Assembly (NCBI RefSeq): GCF_009905375.1
Contig: NC_133649.1
Coordinates: forward strand, 232,351,792 to 232,415,791
Length of the DNA stretch: 64,000 nt
Direction of reading: 5' to 3'
Source of the DNA: Apium graveolens
Lineage: Eukaryota > Streptophyta > Magnoliopsida > Apiales > Apiaceae
Shown here: positions 12,299 to 23,500 of the stretch, piece by piece
Layout of the letters: each line of letters opens with the position of its first letter
Position numbering within the stretch: the first letter of the stretch is position 1
Position numbers and translations under genes: made by a program
Notes under the pieces: generated by a model
What the model saw: the letters and a program-made list of their open reading frames with translations, nothing else
What the model was told of the DNA's origin: nothing
The model's database searches: none

Positions 12299-12472
12299 CA
12301 TAAATTATGAGAAACTTGATGATAACAAAATACCTTAAAAATACAGATTAAAAAGTAGTAGATAAAACTGATAAGTGCTACAAGATTTATTGAAAATTGA
12401 ACAAAGCAAAGTGTACAAAGAGTTCTCACAATCATTTTTAAGGTGCTCCTCTAGTCTGAGCAGATAATTCTA

Positions 12473-15400
12473 TTACCTTGATTGTCTGGATTTCTTCCCA
12501 AGCTTCCTGTTATTTTCCTCTACTTGATTCTGGAGTTGTCTGTGGAATTCCAGTTCATCAGGTTCAGATAGATCCAAGATTTCTTGCATTTCTAATAGAG
12601 TCTCATTGCTAGAGATACTCAATTGGTCATCCAGTCTGAAGAATCTTCTGACTCCCTTATCATCCATGAATTCCATTAGCCAATAGGGCCTCAAATGCAT
12701 TCTCTTTCCTGTGAAGGGAATGATAGAGTTTTTGGAAGTGCATTTTTGGCTTTATTACTCCTTAGTTCTTCTATCTTCTTTAGAACCAGTTTCCTTGCAG
12801 TTACATTGAACCCAAAGTTTTTTTTGAAGGATGAGAAGACTTTTATCAGAACATATTAGCTTTTTTGAAGAATCCTGTGAAGAGGCCATGTGATTTCTTT
12901 CCCTGCCTTGTACTTGAACACCAATCTTTCAGGAAGATATCTGTGAGCATCAATTCCTCTTACTTCTACCAGTTCATCCAAGTAGAGGTTTAGATCTGAA
13001 AATTCCTTGATGTCACAGATGTATAAGAGATCTTCCTTATTGACTATAAGTTGAGATTTGGTTAGGGTCTTGGATCTAATAGCCACAGGTTTCACTTTCT
13101 TTGTTGCTATAATCTTTGTCTTTTTTGGCTTGTTAAAGATAGGTAAGTTGAGTTCAGGAATTGGAAGACTCTTGGGAATAATAGGTTCACCATAAAAATT
13201 CTTAGTTGGATCCACCTTGAATTCTTCATATACCACTGAGGGCTTGGATGTCTGAGTTGAAGTTATAGACTTTTTGGGAATGTAGTCTTCCATTTCCTCA
13301 TCACTAAAGTCAAATTTTCTTTTGGAATGGAGCTTGTATACGAATCTTCTATTCTGTTATGGTTCATCTTGCACTTTCTGATCTTTAGCTTCTTTAATCA
13401 TAGATGGTTGTGCAAAAATCTATGTTGTAGTATTCACAGCTTGAAGTTTGGCCAAGATAGCAGCTTGCTCCTACTTTTATTTGAGCTTCTTAGCATCTAG
13501 AGCAGCCTGCTTCTTTTCTTGCTTGATCCTTTCTTTTTCTTCCTTCTTAGCTTCCACAAACAGAGGGTGTTCAGCCACCACACAGATTTCCTTACCATTT
13601 CTGTAGATTTTGGCAATCCTTCTTTTAAGTGCTGAATCAGTTGGATCTTTGAAAAATACAATTGACCTAGCCAACAGCTTCTTCTCATCTGGCCTAGGTG
13701 TCTCAAACACAAGATCCACAGGATTTTTGTCTGAGAACTTTGAGTAGTTTCTTTTAGGCTTCAAGACCAGATTTACCTTTGGAGATTTGATGCAGGAAGT
13801 TTGGCCTTTTTCCAAGTTGCCTAGACTCATTTCATGCACTGAGATCTGTTTGACTTGAGAATGATGATGAAAAGTCTTATCTGGCTTCTGTAGCTGACCA
13901 AATTTCTCCTAAATAGCTGCATCAATCTTCTTTCATTTCTCATCTAGTTCCTTCTCCATAGCTGCAACATCAAGCATTTTGGGATTTGTCTTTGACTCAA
14001 ATTTAACAGCTGCTATTTGGATCAGATCAATGTTGTCCCATACTGCTGACTTTGGCAGAGTAATTTCTGGAACAATTACTTGACTGATTTGAACATTTAC
14101 CACATGCTCCCCCTAACTGGTTGGCTCTGCTTGATTGACTTGGATTGTTAAATCTTTCTCCCCCTTTTTTTTATCATCAAGTAGAGTGGAGGTAGAAGTT
14201 TGTGCAGCCACCAGCTTTTACAGCAACTGAGTTTGCTATGCTTGATGTAGCCGGATACTTGTGAGAGATGCTTCTATTGCAGTTAGCCTTGCATCCAGGG
14301 AATCCATTTTAGTGACAAGATCAGAATTTTTCCTTAGTTGTCTTTTAATGTCAAGCATTATTGCATCTGGAAGTTTAGCATCCAATCTTTCAGAGACATC
14401 CTTCTTTACTTGATCAATCTCAGTTTTGATAGAAGTGACATCCTGATTGTGTTGAAGAGCTTGGATTTGATGTAATTGAAGAGAGTTGAGATGTGCCTGT
14501 AAGAGCTTCTTGGTGTTAGCATTGGTAGTGGCCTGAAGAACATTACGTGTCTCTTGAATTTGATGGATAAGAGTGGTCTTGAAGTGTTGAACATCACATT
14601 CTTTGGAAAATGCCCAGGAAGGCAGGCCAGATCTGGAGCCGGGGCCTTCTTATCCCCTATGTCCATGAGCTCTTCACTATCATCACCATCATCTCCAAAG
14701 AAATCTGCAGATTCACCAGTACCATAGTCAACGTCATCACCAGCTCTAGGTGGCATGGCTGTGATGACATCCTTTGCTCTTTGCATTTATTGAGTAGTAT
14801 GCACCAAGTTCAACATCTTTTCTGTATTTTCATTGCCCTGTCCAGCCAAAAGTTGATATGCTGGAAAAGGATGAGTAAATGCCTCAGCATCCAAAGAGAT
14901 GGAATCTATGACAACTTGATCATGCTGAGATAGTTTCTCTCTGTCTGCATCATTGGCATTCATTGACTCACTAACAATGATGTCCATCCTTATTTCTCAT
15001 GTACCTGCATTTCTCTCATTTTCTCTCTCTTTTTGCATCAAGGGCTCCCTTGGCTTCCCACCCTCACACCCTCACCTTCACCATCTAAGGTGGGACTCCC
15101 CTCACTCACTTTTGCCAGACCTGAAGAAATGGTCTGTATTGGTTCACTTATTTCCTCTCTTTTTGCCTAGGAGCAACCCAGCCTCTTACTCAATTCACTC
15201 CCTGCCCTCAGTCCTAAGAGTGATTGTACTACTACTAGGACATCCGAACTTGTGACAATTATTGGGATTTGAAGTTGTGCAGAGAGTACCGATGGATGAG
15301 GAACATCCATCGGGATAGTAGTTTGGCTAGCCGACAGATGACCGCTGTTAGACACATCCGTCGGGATACAATCACTACTCAACGAATGAACAATATCCAC

Positions 15401-15499
15401 CGGGTTAGAAGAAATGAATGAGTTTAGAGTGGAGACTATTGTAGACTCTGTGCATATTGATGAAAATTTGGGCAGAGAAGTCTCAATAGACTCAGAAAG
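12473..15499 (-). pseudogene. 3' part of ORF3 of copia C1
   Basis: This is the distal part of the protein encoded after pol. Open pieces in order are 15400-15167, 14987-14406 (one in-frame stop), 13839-13477, 13293-12856 and 12700-12473. The last piece matches the end of C2 ORF3 (62585-62890) closely: both have PY/HWLMEF, KGVRRFFR and SSNETL, then a basic end. Features seen are an acidic stretch near 14680-14700, Ser/Thr-rich segments, and a Lys/Glu-rich coiled-coil-like part at about 13477-13560. There is no recognisable enzyme motif. Position after pol suggests the extra or env-like ORF of Sirevirus-type elements, but no membrane segment or signal peptide is convincing. It is broken by several frameshifts and by T1 at 15499. 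The remaining 12299-12472 is 3' untranslated sequence. Confidence 0.75.
15495..15499. repeat. Target site duplication of T1, left copy
   Basis: gaaag here and at 26594-26598 flank T1 exactly at its TG...CA ends. This proves a single insertion event into C1. Confidence 0.93.
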
Positions 15500-16068
15500 T
15501 GTTATGGATTAAAACTACTATATATAATTGCTGTATTTAATACTAAGGAACGTGAGCTCCAAGGCTCGATTTGACTGCTCTTGTGTTTCGTGACTCAATC
15601 TGCCTTAACAAGATGCCTACGTACCTTGCTGATTGCCAAGGATCAAGTCAAAAAATGTAGTTCTGATTTGTGGGGTGAGGCCCTTTATATAGATGTGGGA
15701 GTCCTTGAATTGGACTTGGTATAGGAGACTTGGTGGACAAGCCTCTGAATTAGGATAGACTTAGGAGTCCTAGGAAGTAGGAAGCTGATCCCTTATCCTT
15801 TTAGGTCCCCTTGAGGCTAATCTATAAGGATTTATATCCTTATCGGGACTCTTCTCAATAGCTGATTTTTCCCTTATTAATTAATTACGAAATTAATTAA
15901 TAATTAGGGCTTTTGGGCCTTTTTTATTCCATCAGGCCTGATCTGGTCCATCAGGCTTAACCTTTCTGGTCTGAGTTTCATATATCTTTTTATTGGGCCT
16001 AGTAGCCCACAGCTTGTACAATTAATGCAGTATTTAATTATACAATAATAATTTATTTATCCCTATCA
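15500..16068 (-). repeat. 3' LTR of T1, 569 bp
   Basis: It begins tgttatgg and ends ccctatca on the + strand. Compared with 26025-26593 I see two differences: t at the position of c in the caaaaaaygtag stretch, and c for t in cttgtayaatt. It contains a short palindromic A+T stretch, ttaattaattacgaaattaa, near 15876. Confidence 0.97.
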
Positions 16069-16085
16069 TTTGCCCCCCAACTTTT
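16069..16085 (-). other. Polypurine tract of T1
   Basis: On the - strand aaaagttggggggcaaa lies directly upstream of the 3' LTR start (tgataggg). This confirms the minus orientation of T1. Confidence 0.9.
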
Positions 16086-16200
16086 GGGAAACATTGAATA
16101 GGTTTCGCAGAAGTTAAGTCTATTTGTTCCCTTACAGGGTTTCATTTTTCCGTAAAGTGTGGAGCGACCTACACGTTTACAACGAATTTTTCCTTTTATT

Positions 16201-16806
16201 TAGGAATTATTTTGATTTCCAGGAATTTTTCCCTAATTTCCGGGATTTTTCCCTAATTTCTGGAATTTTCCCTAATTTTTCTGGGATTTTCCCTAATTTT
16301 TCTGGGATTTTTCCTTATTTTTCTGGGATTTATCCTTAATTTCTGGATTTTTCCCTTAATTTCTGGGATTTTTCCCTTAATTTCTGGATTTTTCCCTTAA
16401 TTTCTGGAATTTATCCTTAATTTCTGGATTTATTCCTTAATTTCTGGATTTTATCCTTAATTTCTGGATTTATTCCTTAATTTCTGGATTTTATCCTTAA
16501 TTTCTGGATTTATTCCTTAATTTCTGGAATTTATCCTTAATTTCTGGATTTATTCCTTAATTTCTGGATTTTATCCTTAATTTCTGGATTTATTCCTTAA
16601 TTTCTGGAATTTATCCTTAGTTTCTGGATTTATTCCTTAATTTCTGGATTTTATCCTTAATTTCTGGATTTATTCCTTAATTTCTGGAATTTATCCTTAA
16701 TTTCTGGATTTATTCCTTAATTTCTGGATTTTATCCTTAATTTCTGGATTTATTCCTTAATTTCTGGAATTTATCCTTAGTTTCTGGATTTATTCCTTAA
16801 TTTCTG
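16201..16806 (-). repeat. Tandem array, 20-bp unit with 160-bp higher order, in T1 3' region
   Basis: Unit on the + strand is tttctggatttattccttaa and close variants. From about 16340 it is near-perfect; 16201-16340 is a degenerate edge with ccctaatttctggg units. Three main variants (ggatttatt, ggattttat, ggaatttat) recur as A-B-A-C. One C copy in two ends in ag, so 16461-16620 and 16621-16780 are two copies of a 160-bp block. No protein is encoded. Hypervariable tandem repeats in this region are known from Tat-lineage elements. Confidence 0.95.
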
Positions 16807-16859
16807 AAAATATTAACATTTTTCAAAAATTATTTTAAGGAATTTCCTGATTTTTTTTT

Positions 16860-17460
16860 TATACAGTTTTCGACCAGGGATCCATTCGGCCAGGATCCTG
16901 GTCGAATTAACCTTCTTTCAGCCCTGGTCGAAGGAAATTCGAGCAGGAATATTTGAGCAGAGGTCCTGGTCGAATTTCGGCCAGGATTTTTTTTCCCTTT
17001 TTTTTTTTTTTTTTTTTCGACTAGGATTTTCGTCCTTTTCGGTCAGGATCTCCGTTTTTGACCGAATTAACCCTCATTTGTTGCCCAGGTCGATGCAAAT
17101 TCGGGCAGGGCTCATTCGACCAGGATTTTATTTGGTTTCCTGGTCGACCGGGTCAAAAACATTCTGCCATTCTTGATCGAATGAAACAGCTATTTCCCCT
17201 TTTCGACCAGGAAATTTTCGGTCAGGGTTTTGGGTCAGAATTCTTTGTTTTGACCGAATTAGCCGCCTTTCTTGCCTTGGTCGAAGCAATTTCGAGCAGG
17301 ATTGTTTCGACCAGGGTTTTCAGTTGATTTCTAGTCGAATGAGTCTTAATTCAGGTCGAATTAAGCTTATTTTTCAGCCCTGATCGACAAGATTTCGACC
17401 TCAGGAGTTTCGATCAGGATTCCTTTGTGTTTCCTGGTCGAATTGGTCTTGAAGTAACTT
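16860..17460. repeat. Irregular repeats of ttcgaccagg / cctggtcgaa
   Basis: The decamer-like motif and its reverse complement alternate many times, for example near 16868, 16900, 17116, 17138, 17203, 17307 and 17430. Phrases such as gaattaaccttctttcagcc recur with changes near 16908, 17065, 17257 and 17354. The inverted copies could form hairpins in RNA. A T-rich run lies at about 16988-17018. No coding sequence is convincing here. Its function is unknown. Confidence 0.75.
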
Positions 17461-17479
17461 CTTGCATATATTTCTGTAA

Positions 17480-17905
17480 TTTGGATTTGGGCCCTTAAAC
17501 CTGGGCTGTATTCTTTTGGGCCATCCCCTTTCTTGGTTTATAACCTGGGCCCATTTCAACTGGGTTTTGTATTTTTAACTAATTAGGCCCTTTTCTGGGC
17601 TGTTCTGACCTTGGGGCCCACTATCTTTATTAATCCTGGGCCTGAAAAAATCATTTTGGGCCTCAAATAGGGCTTTTTGTATTTGGGCCTTGGTACTGGG
17701 CCTTGGGTTTTTCAAGATTTTTCTAGAATTGGGCCTCATTTCTGAGCCCAAATTCCAAATTCTTCTAAGGTTATTCTGGATTCTTCCAGAATCTTCAAAA
17801 AAAAAAATTCAAATTTCTCTCAATTTTTCCAGGGATTTTCTGGATAATTCCAGAACCTTCTTATTTTTGGGCTCAAATGGGCTTTTTTGAGGCCCAAATC
17901 CCCTT
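17480..17905 (+). promoter_or_regulatory. Cluster of TGGGCY (site II) motifs upstream of antisense gene
   Basis: At least a dozen TGGGCC or TGGGCT motifs lie in about 430 bp, with a few more in reverse, ending just before the TATA box at 17914. Site II elements are known plant promoter motifs bound by TCP-family factors. Their density next to a TATA box and a spliced frame suggests a working promoter for the + strand gene. Function is inferred. Confidence 0.6.
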
Positions 17906-17913
17906 ACTTCTCC

Positions 17914-17921
17914 TATATATA
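17914..17921 (+). promoter_or_regulatory. TATA box of antisense gene in T1
   Basis: tatatata in the context tcctatatataggtggg. About 120 bp of C/T-rich leader (ctcttcatctcaaac-like) separates it from the ATG at 18045, as in plant 5' leaders. Confidence 0.7.
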
Positions 17922-18044
17922 GGTGGGATGAGAGTGTGCTTCTTCACACCTCTCATTTCATTTCTCTTCATCTCAAACTTCCTAATCTTCTCCTCCCTCA
18001 AATCCACTTCTTCCTCCTCCCAAGTCTTTTCCAGTCTTTACTAG

Positions 18045-19947
18045 ATGGCTGACAAGAGTTCCGAGAGGGCGGCCAAGATAGCCTCGGCTTCAAAACGAGG
18101 TAAGGATATCGAGATCCGCTCTTCATATATGTCTTTAATTGATATGATTAATACTAGGGGGGATGAATATCCTTCCACTGCACATCTCGACTCCTTTAAT
18201 CACTGTAATACTTGGCATAACATAGATTTCAATAAACTAAATGCTCATTATAACGTCCCTCCCCCCTTTAGACTAGTTCCAGTCTCTGGTGGCGACCGTA
18301 CTTGCCACTGGAGGCCCGATACTCTCTTCATCTACACCGACGCCCTTAATGCTGGGCTTAGGTTCCCTTTCCATCCTTTTATCCCTCATCTTTTGGCTGA
18401 CTTACAAATCAACCCATGTCAGCTTCCTCCAAACGCCTGGAGGAATATTCTATGTTTTATGGTTTGTTGTCTTAGGGAGGGCTTTCCTCTTTCTGTAGCC
18501 GTTTTTAGGAAAGTCTTTCAATGTTACAATAGTTCTTCCAATATTTGTGGCTGGGTTTATGTCAAACAAAGGCCCAAAAGCAAACATATCTTTAATAGCG
18601 CCTCTATTCCTGATAATAATCCAAATTGGAGGAATAGTTTCGTTGGGTTACGTTGGGAGAATGGCGACTGGGGCACGCTCTTTCGATCTTCCTTCGGGAA
18701 GGTCAGTGATGGTAGCCTCAAATCCATTCACTTAACTCCTGAAGAAACTATCATTTACAATGGGCTCACTCAGGATGATGGCACCACCACCAGCTGGACT
18801 CTTTTAGAAGAGTTTTCCCTGATTCATGTGGGACTATCCTCTGTTTCTCAACAGGGTATTTCTCTTCCCTTCTCAATTTTTCTTTATTTCACGCATTATT
18901 AACATCACTTATTTTGTCTTTTGCTTTGTTTCAGCTGCTAAGGAGATTAACGAGGACAATGTCCCCTTGGTCGAGGAAACAGCTAGGATGAAGAAAGCTC
19001 GGTTAGCAGGCCTAGACACCAGAGGAAAGGCGACAGAGCCTATCTTCTTGAGAAAGCACAAGGAGCCTATGGGGGAGGCTTCAACTGAAGGAGCTGAGGG
19101 CCATAATGCTCCTATCACTGCTGCTGCCCCTGCTGCTGCTGCTACAGGCGCCTTTCAGCCTCTCTGGGGATTCCGCCGAGGGGATACCGTGGTTGGTTCC
19201 ACGAAGCATGCTTGGGATTGGTCCTACCATAGCGTGACTTCAAAGGACTTTACTGATGTGGTGGCCACCCCTGACCTTGAGAGGATTAAGCTCATGGGAG
19301 CCCAATCTCTGGCTTCGGTATGCCTTCTCTTTTTTAAACTTATTTCTCGTTCTTGTAGCACTTTCTTGCCTTATACTTTGTTAATTGTTTTGTTTCAGTC
19401 TAACGCCTACTTTCAAGGCGCTGTGAGGCAAGCCGAATCATGGAAGCGGGCTTCTGATAAGGCCGATAATGCCCTCAGGAGGCAGCAGAAGAAGTATGCT
19501 ACCCTGGAGAAGAAGCTCAAGCGCAAGAAGGAAGAACTCGGAGAGTCTAACGCCGAGCTGGTGGTACTTCGGGCGGAGAAGGATAAAGCTATAGACAATT
19601 ATCTGGACTCGGAGGAGTTTGCCCAATCTATGAGGATTAGGGATGATTCAGTCTTTCCCGAGTTTTTTAGGACTGGTTGGGACACGGCCCTTGGGACCGT
19701 GAACGAGGCTTGTCCTGATATTAACCCGGCGGACTACATCTGCCCTGACGACGAGGCTTTGCTACAGAGGTTTCGTACCCGAGTAGTTGTCTCGGACCAT
19801 GTTCCTCAGGATCCACTTCTTCCTCCTCCCGAGTCTTCTTCCAGACCTGCTGAGGATGACAGCTCTTCCTCCTCCGAGACGACGGAGACATCTAGCGAGA
19901 GCGGAGAAGACGATGATATGGACGCCGAGGGCACCTCAGCTCCTTAG
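18045..19947 (+). CDS. Antisense ORF of T1, spliced, putative gypsy-type transposon protein (Transposase_28-like)
   Basis: It lies opposite to gag-pol and converges with it. Start is the ATG at 18045 (MADKSS). Two small introns are inferred: 18856-18934 (gtattt...tttcag) and 19318-19398 (gtatgc...tttcag). Exons 18045-18855, 18935-19317 and 19399-19947 total 1743 bp, about 580 residues and a stop, and the frame holds across both junctions. Residues about 25-240 resemble the plant domain named putative gypsy-type transposon (PF04195), with GLRFPFHPF and LPPNAW features. A Lys/Glu-rich coiled coil (about residues 405-460) follows, then an acidic, Ser-rich tail. Antisense ORFs are known in Tat elements such as Grande; their function is unknown. 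No stops break it. Regulation by its own promoter is suggested by the upstream TATA box and TGGGCY motifs. Confidence 0.82.
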
Positions 19948-20283
19948 AGCTTTTTCAGCCTTGCATGGCTTGTCTTATTGTATTGACTTAATCGTATTCA
20001 AAACTTATTACCCTTCGGGGCTTATATTTTATATGTTGCTTTTCTTGCCTCTTTCTGTTTAATATGCATTTGAGCCTTAAACATCCTTGGATTGAAGTAA
20101 TTTCAAACTCTTTAATATGAAGTCTGGTTTTTCAAAACCTTACATAGCATGGGTTCGACCCTAATCAATAATAACTAGACAATGTAAATTCTACTGGAAT
20201 ATAAAATCCTACGCAAGCAAAGCTTCCAGGTGCTTTTAAACCTACTTGTCACAATGACAAGTGAGAATCGTACTTCGCCTATC
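19948..20283. other. Intergenic stretch between convergent genes of T1
   Basis: 336 bp between the stop of the antisense gene and the end of integrase on the other strand. It is likely the 3' untranslated region of both. I see no clear poly(A) signal of canonical form and no ORF. Confidence 0.6.
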
Positions 20284-20592
20284 TTACACGTAGTAAACCT
20301 TCAGGTTTTGTGCGTGCCAGGTCCTCGGGACTTCAAAACCATCCATAGTCTCGAGCTTGTAGGTTCCTCTACCTTGAACGTTCTTGACTCTGTACGGCCC
20401 TTCCCAATTTGGGGCAAGCTTCCCTTTCTGTCCAACACCAGATGCTTCTATCTTCCTCAAGACTAGATCGCCTTGTTTAAAAAACCTTTCTTTAACCCTT
20501 AGGTTGTAGTAGAATGAAGCTTTTTTCTGATATTCTACTATCTTTGCATGTGCCTTATCTCGCACTTCATCGATCAAATCCAGGGCTAACCT
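20284..20592 (-). pseudogene. C-terminal end of T1 integrase, beyond an in-frame stop
   Basis: The same frame as the long polyprotein continues after a TAG at 20593-20595 for about 100 codons to TAA at 20284-20286. It carries the typical integrase C-terminal region (YYNLRVKERFFKQGDLVLRK, then GKLAPNWEGPYRV). The stop is probably a single base change from a Leu codon. If read through, the polyprotein would be about 1900 residues. Loss of this tail could impair DNA binding by integrase. Confidence 0.9.
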
Positions 20593-23500
20593 CTAACCTT
20601 CCCCATTTTCCTCTGCGTTGAAAGCCTGAATCCTTGGAGAGGAATGTGATATCTCCACCGGAACTACTGCTTCTGCCCCATATGCCAACAAGAAGGGAGT
20701 TGCTCCCGTCGTGACTCTACAGGTAGTCCTATAGGCCCATAATATGGGAAGTATCTCGTCCACCCAATTATTTCTTGACTTCTCGATCCTCTTCTTTAAT
20801 CCATCCAGGATTATCCGATTTGCTACTTCCGCTTGCCCATTGGCTTGCGGGTGAGCCACAGAGGTGAATCGTAACTCAATTTCATTTTCTTCACAATACT
20901 TCTTGAATTCCTCATTGTTGAATTGCGTTCCATTGTCAGTGACGAGGATACGGGGAATTCCATATCGGCACATAATGTTTTCCCACAGGAATTGTGCAAC
21001 CTGCTTAGTTGTGATTTTGGCCAAAGGTTTGGCTTCGATCCACTTGGTGAAATAATCAATGGCTACAATCAGAAACTTCCTTTGTGCTGTGGCCATAGGA
21101 AAAGGCCCTAGAATATCCATCCCCCACATAGCAAAGGGAATAGGTGAGTTGATAGAGGTCAGCATCTCGGGGGGTTGTCTGGCGACTGGTGCATGCTTCT
21201 GACAACGATCACACTTCTTTACATATTCTTTGGCATCAGCCATCATTTCTGGCCAATAGAAGCCTAAACGAGTTATCTTATGAGCCAAGGCCCTGCCCCC
21301 CAAGTGTTGCCCACAAATACCTCCATGCACTTCCTCAAGAGCTAAGCGCGCCTCATCGGGCCTGAGACACCTCAAGTAAGGAACCACGAAAGATCTTTTA
21401 TATAGAATCCCATCTATCAAAGAGTACCTTAGTGCTCGAACAGTTAACTTCCGTGCCTCAATTGTATCGCTTGGCAACCAACCGGTCTGAATGTGAGCCT
21501 TGATGGGATCAATCCATGACGTCCCCAAGCCTACGGGATCCACAAGCTTAACATCTATGCTTCGTGTCTTCAAAACACGGAAGTACACACTTCCTGAGCT
21601 TTCTTCAATCTCAGATGAAGCAAACTTTGATAGCGCATCTGCTTTAGCATTTTCTTCCCTTGGAATGTGTTCAACATGGCATTCATTAAATTGGGTCATC
21701 ACAGCCTTTACTAGGCGAACATACTTTGCCATCGTATCATCCCTTGCTTCAAATTCTCCCTTTACCTGGGATATGATCAACTTCGAGTCTCCACGGACCT
21801 TTAAGTTTTTGACTCTAAGTGTCCCAGCTAGACCAAGGCCAGCAATCAGGGCTTCATACTCTGCCTCATTATTTGTGGTTGGGAAGTCTAGCTTCATGGC
21901 ATACTCTATTAAGAATCCATCAGGGCTTTGCAAAACCAACCCTGCTCCACTGGAATTTGTTTTTGATGCTCCATCAAAATAGAGAACCCAATATTCTTTC
22001 TCATTATCCCCATTGTCGACTCCCTTGTCTTGAGGTGTGGTATCTTCCTGCCCCCCGACTTCTTGGTTGGGTATGGTACATTCCACCACGAAGTCAGCTA
22101 GTGCCTGGGCTTTTATGGCCATACGTGGCTTATACTTGAGATCGAACTCTCCCAACTCTATTGCCCACTTAATTAGTCTCCCACTTGCCTTGGGACTGTG
22201 AATGATATTTCTCAGTGGCTGATTTGTTAGCACTTCAATTTGGTGAGCTTGAAAATAAGGACGCAGCTTTCTTGAAGCCATCACCAAGGCTAAAGCGAAT
22301 TTCTCAATGGCTGAATAATTCAACTCAGCACCATGCAAAATTTTGCTGACATAGTATACGGGTTTCTGGACTTTCAGTTCCTCCTTAACCAACACCGCGC
22401 TCAAGGCGCTTTCTGAAACAGCCAAGTACAAGAATAAAACTTCACCCAGAACTGGCTTGGCCAACAACGGGGCCTGGCCCGTATACTTCTTTAACTCTTC
22501 AAATGCCTTCTGATTTTCCTCACTCCATACAAAGTCTTTAATGTTCTTTAATGACTTGAAGAATGACAAGCACTTGTCTCCTGACTTGGAGATGAATCGT
22601 CCTAGCGCAGCAACCCTTCCTGTGAGTTTCTGAACATCCTTGACAGATTTTGGGGGTTCCATGTCCAGGATTGCCTTTATTTTATCGGGGTTAGCCTCAA
22701 TTCCCCTCTTTGAGACCATCAATCCCAAGAATTTTCCAGATCCTACTCCGAAAGCACACTTCGTGGGATTCAACATCATCTTGTGGTACCTCAGGACCTC
22801 AAAAGCTTCCCTCAAATGGGTTATATGATCAGTCTTTACTAGACTCTTGACTAGCATGTCATCAACATAGACTTCCATAGTCTTCCCAATAAGATCCTTA
22901 AAAATTTTATTCACCAACCTTTGATAGGTGGCTCCTGCATTCTTGAGACCAAACGCCATAACAAGATAACAATAAACACCAAAGTCAGTGATAAATGATA
23001 CCTTTGGAATGTCATCCTTATGCATTTTGATCTGGTTGTATCCGCTAAACCCATCCATGAAACTCAGCATCTCATGTCCAGCGGTGGCATCAATCAAAGT
23101 ATCAATTCTAGGCAGCGGAAAACAGTCTTTGGGGCATGCATCATTCAGATCGGTGAAGTCTATACACATCCTCCACTTTCCATTAGCCTTCTTCACCATT
23201 ACAGGGTTTGCTAACCACTCCGGAAATTGAATCTCCTCAATGAAACCAGCCTCTAAGAGCTTTTCCACTTCCTGCTTTATAGCCTCTTGTCTTTCCGGGG
23301 CAAAATTTCTTTTCTTTTGTTTCACTGTCTTCCGGCTTGGATCCACGTTTAACTTGTGGGTAATTAACTCCGGGTCTATGCCTGGCATATCAGCTGCTGA
23401 CCATGCAAACACATCACTATTTTCTTGCAAAAATTTCACTAACTTCCCTCTAAGGGGCTCCTCTAATGTAGCTCCAATGAAAGTCATCCTCTCAGGATTC

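Noticed and set aside
16341..16800. Regular repeats that at first sight resemble a CRISPR array
   Set aside because: Units are contiguous, without unique spacers, and sit inside a plant retrotransposon. It is a tandem array.
18045..19947. Antisense ORF as a captured host gene
   Set aside because: Its N-terminal region resembles the plant gypsy-type transposon domain known from antisense ORFs of Tat elements, so an element gene is the simpler reading. Not fully excluded.
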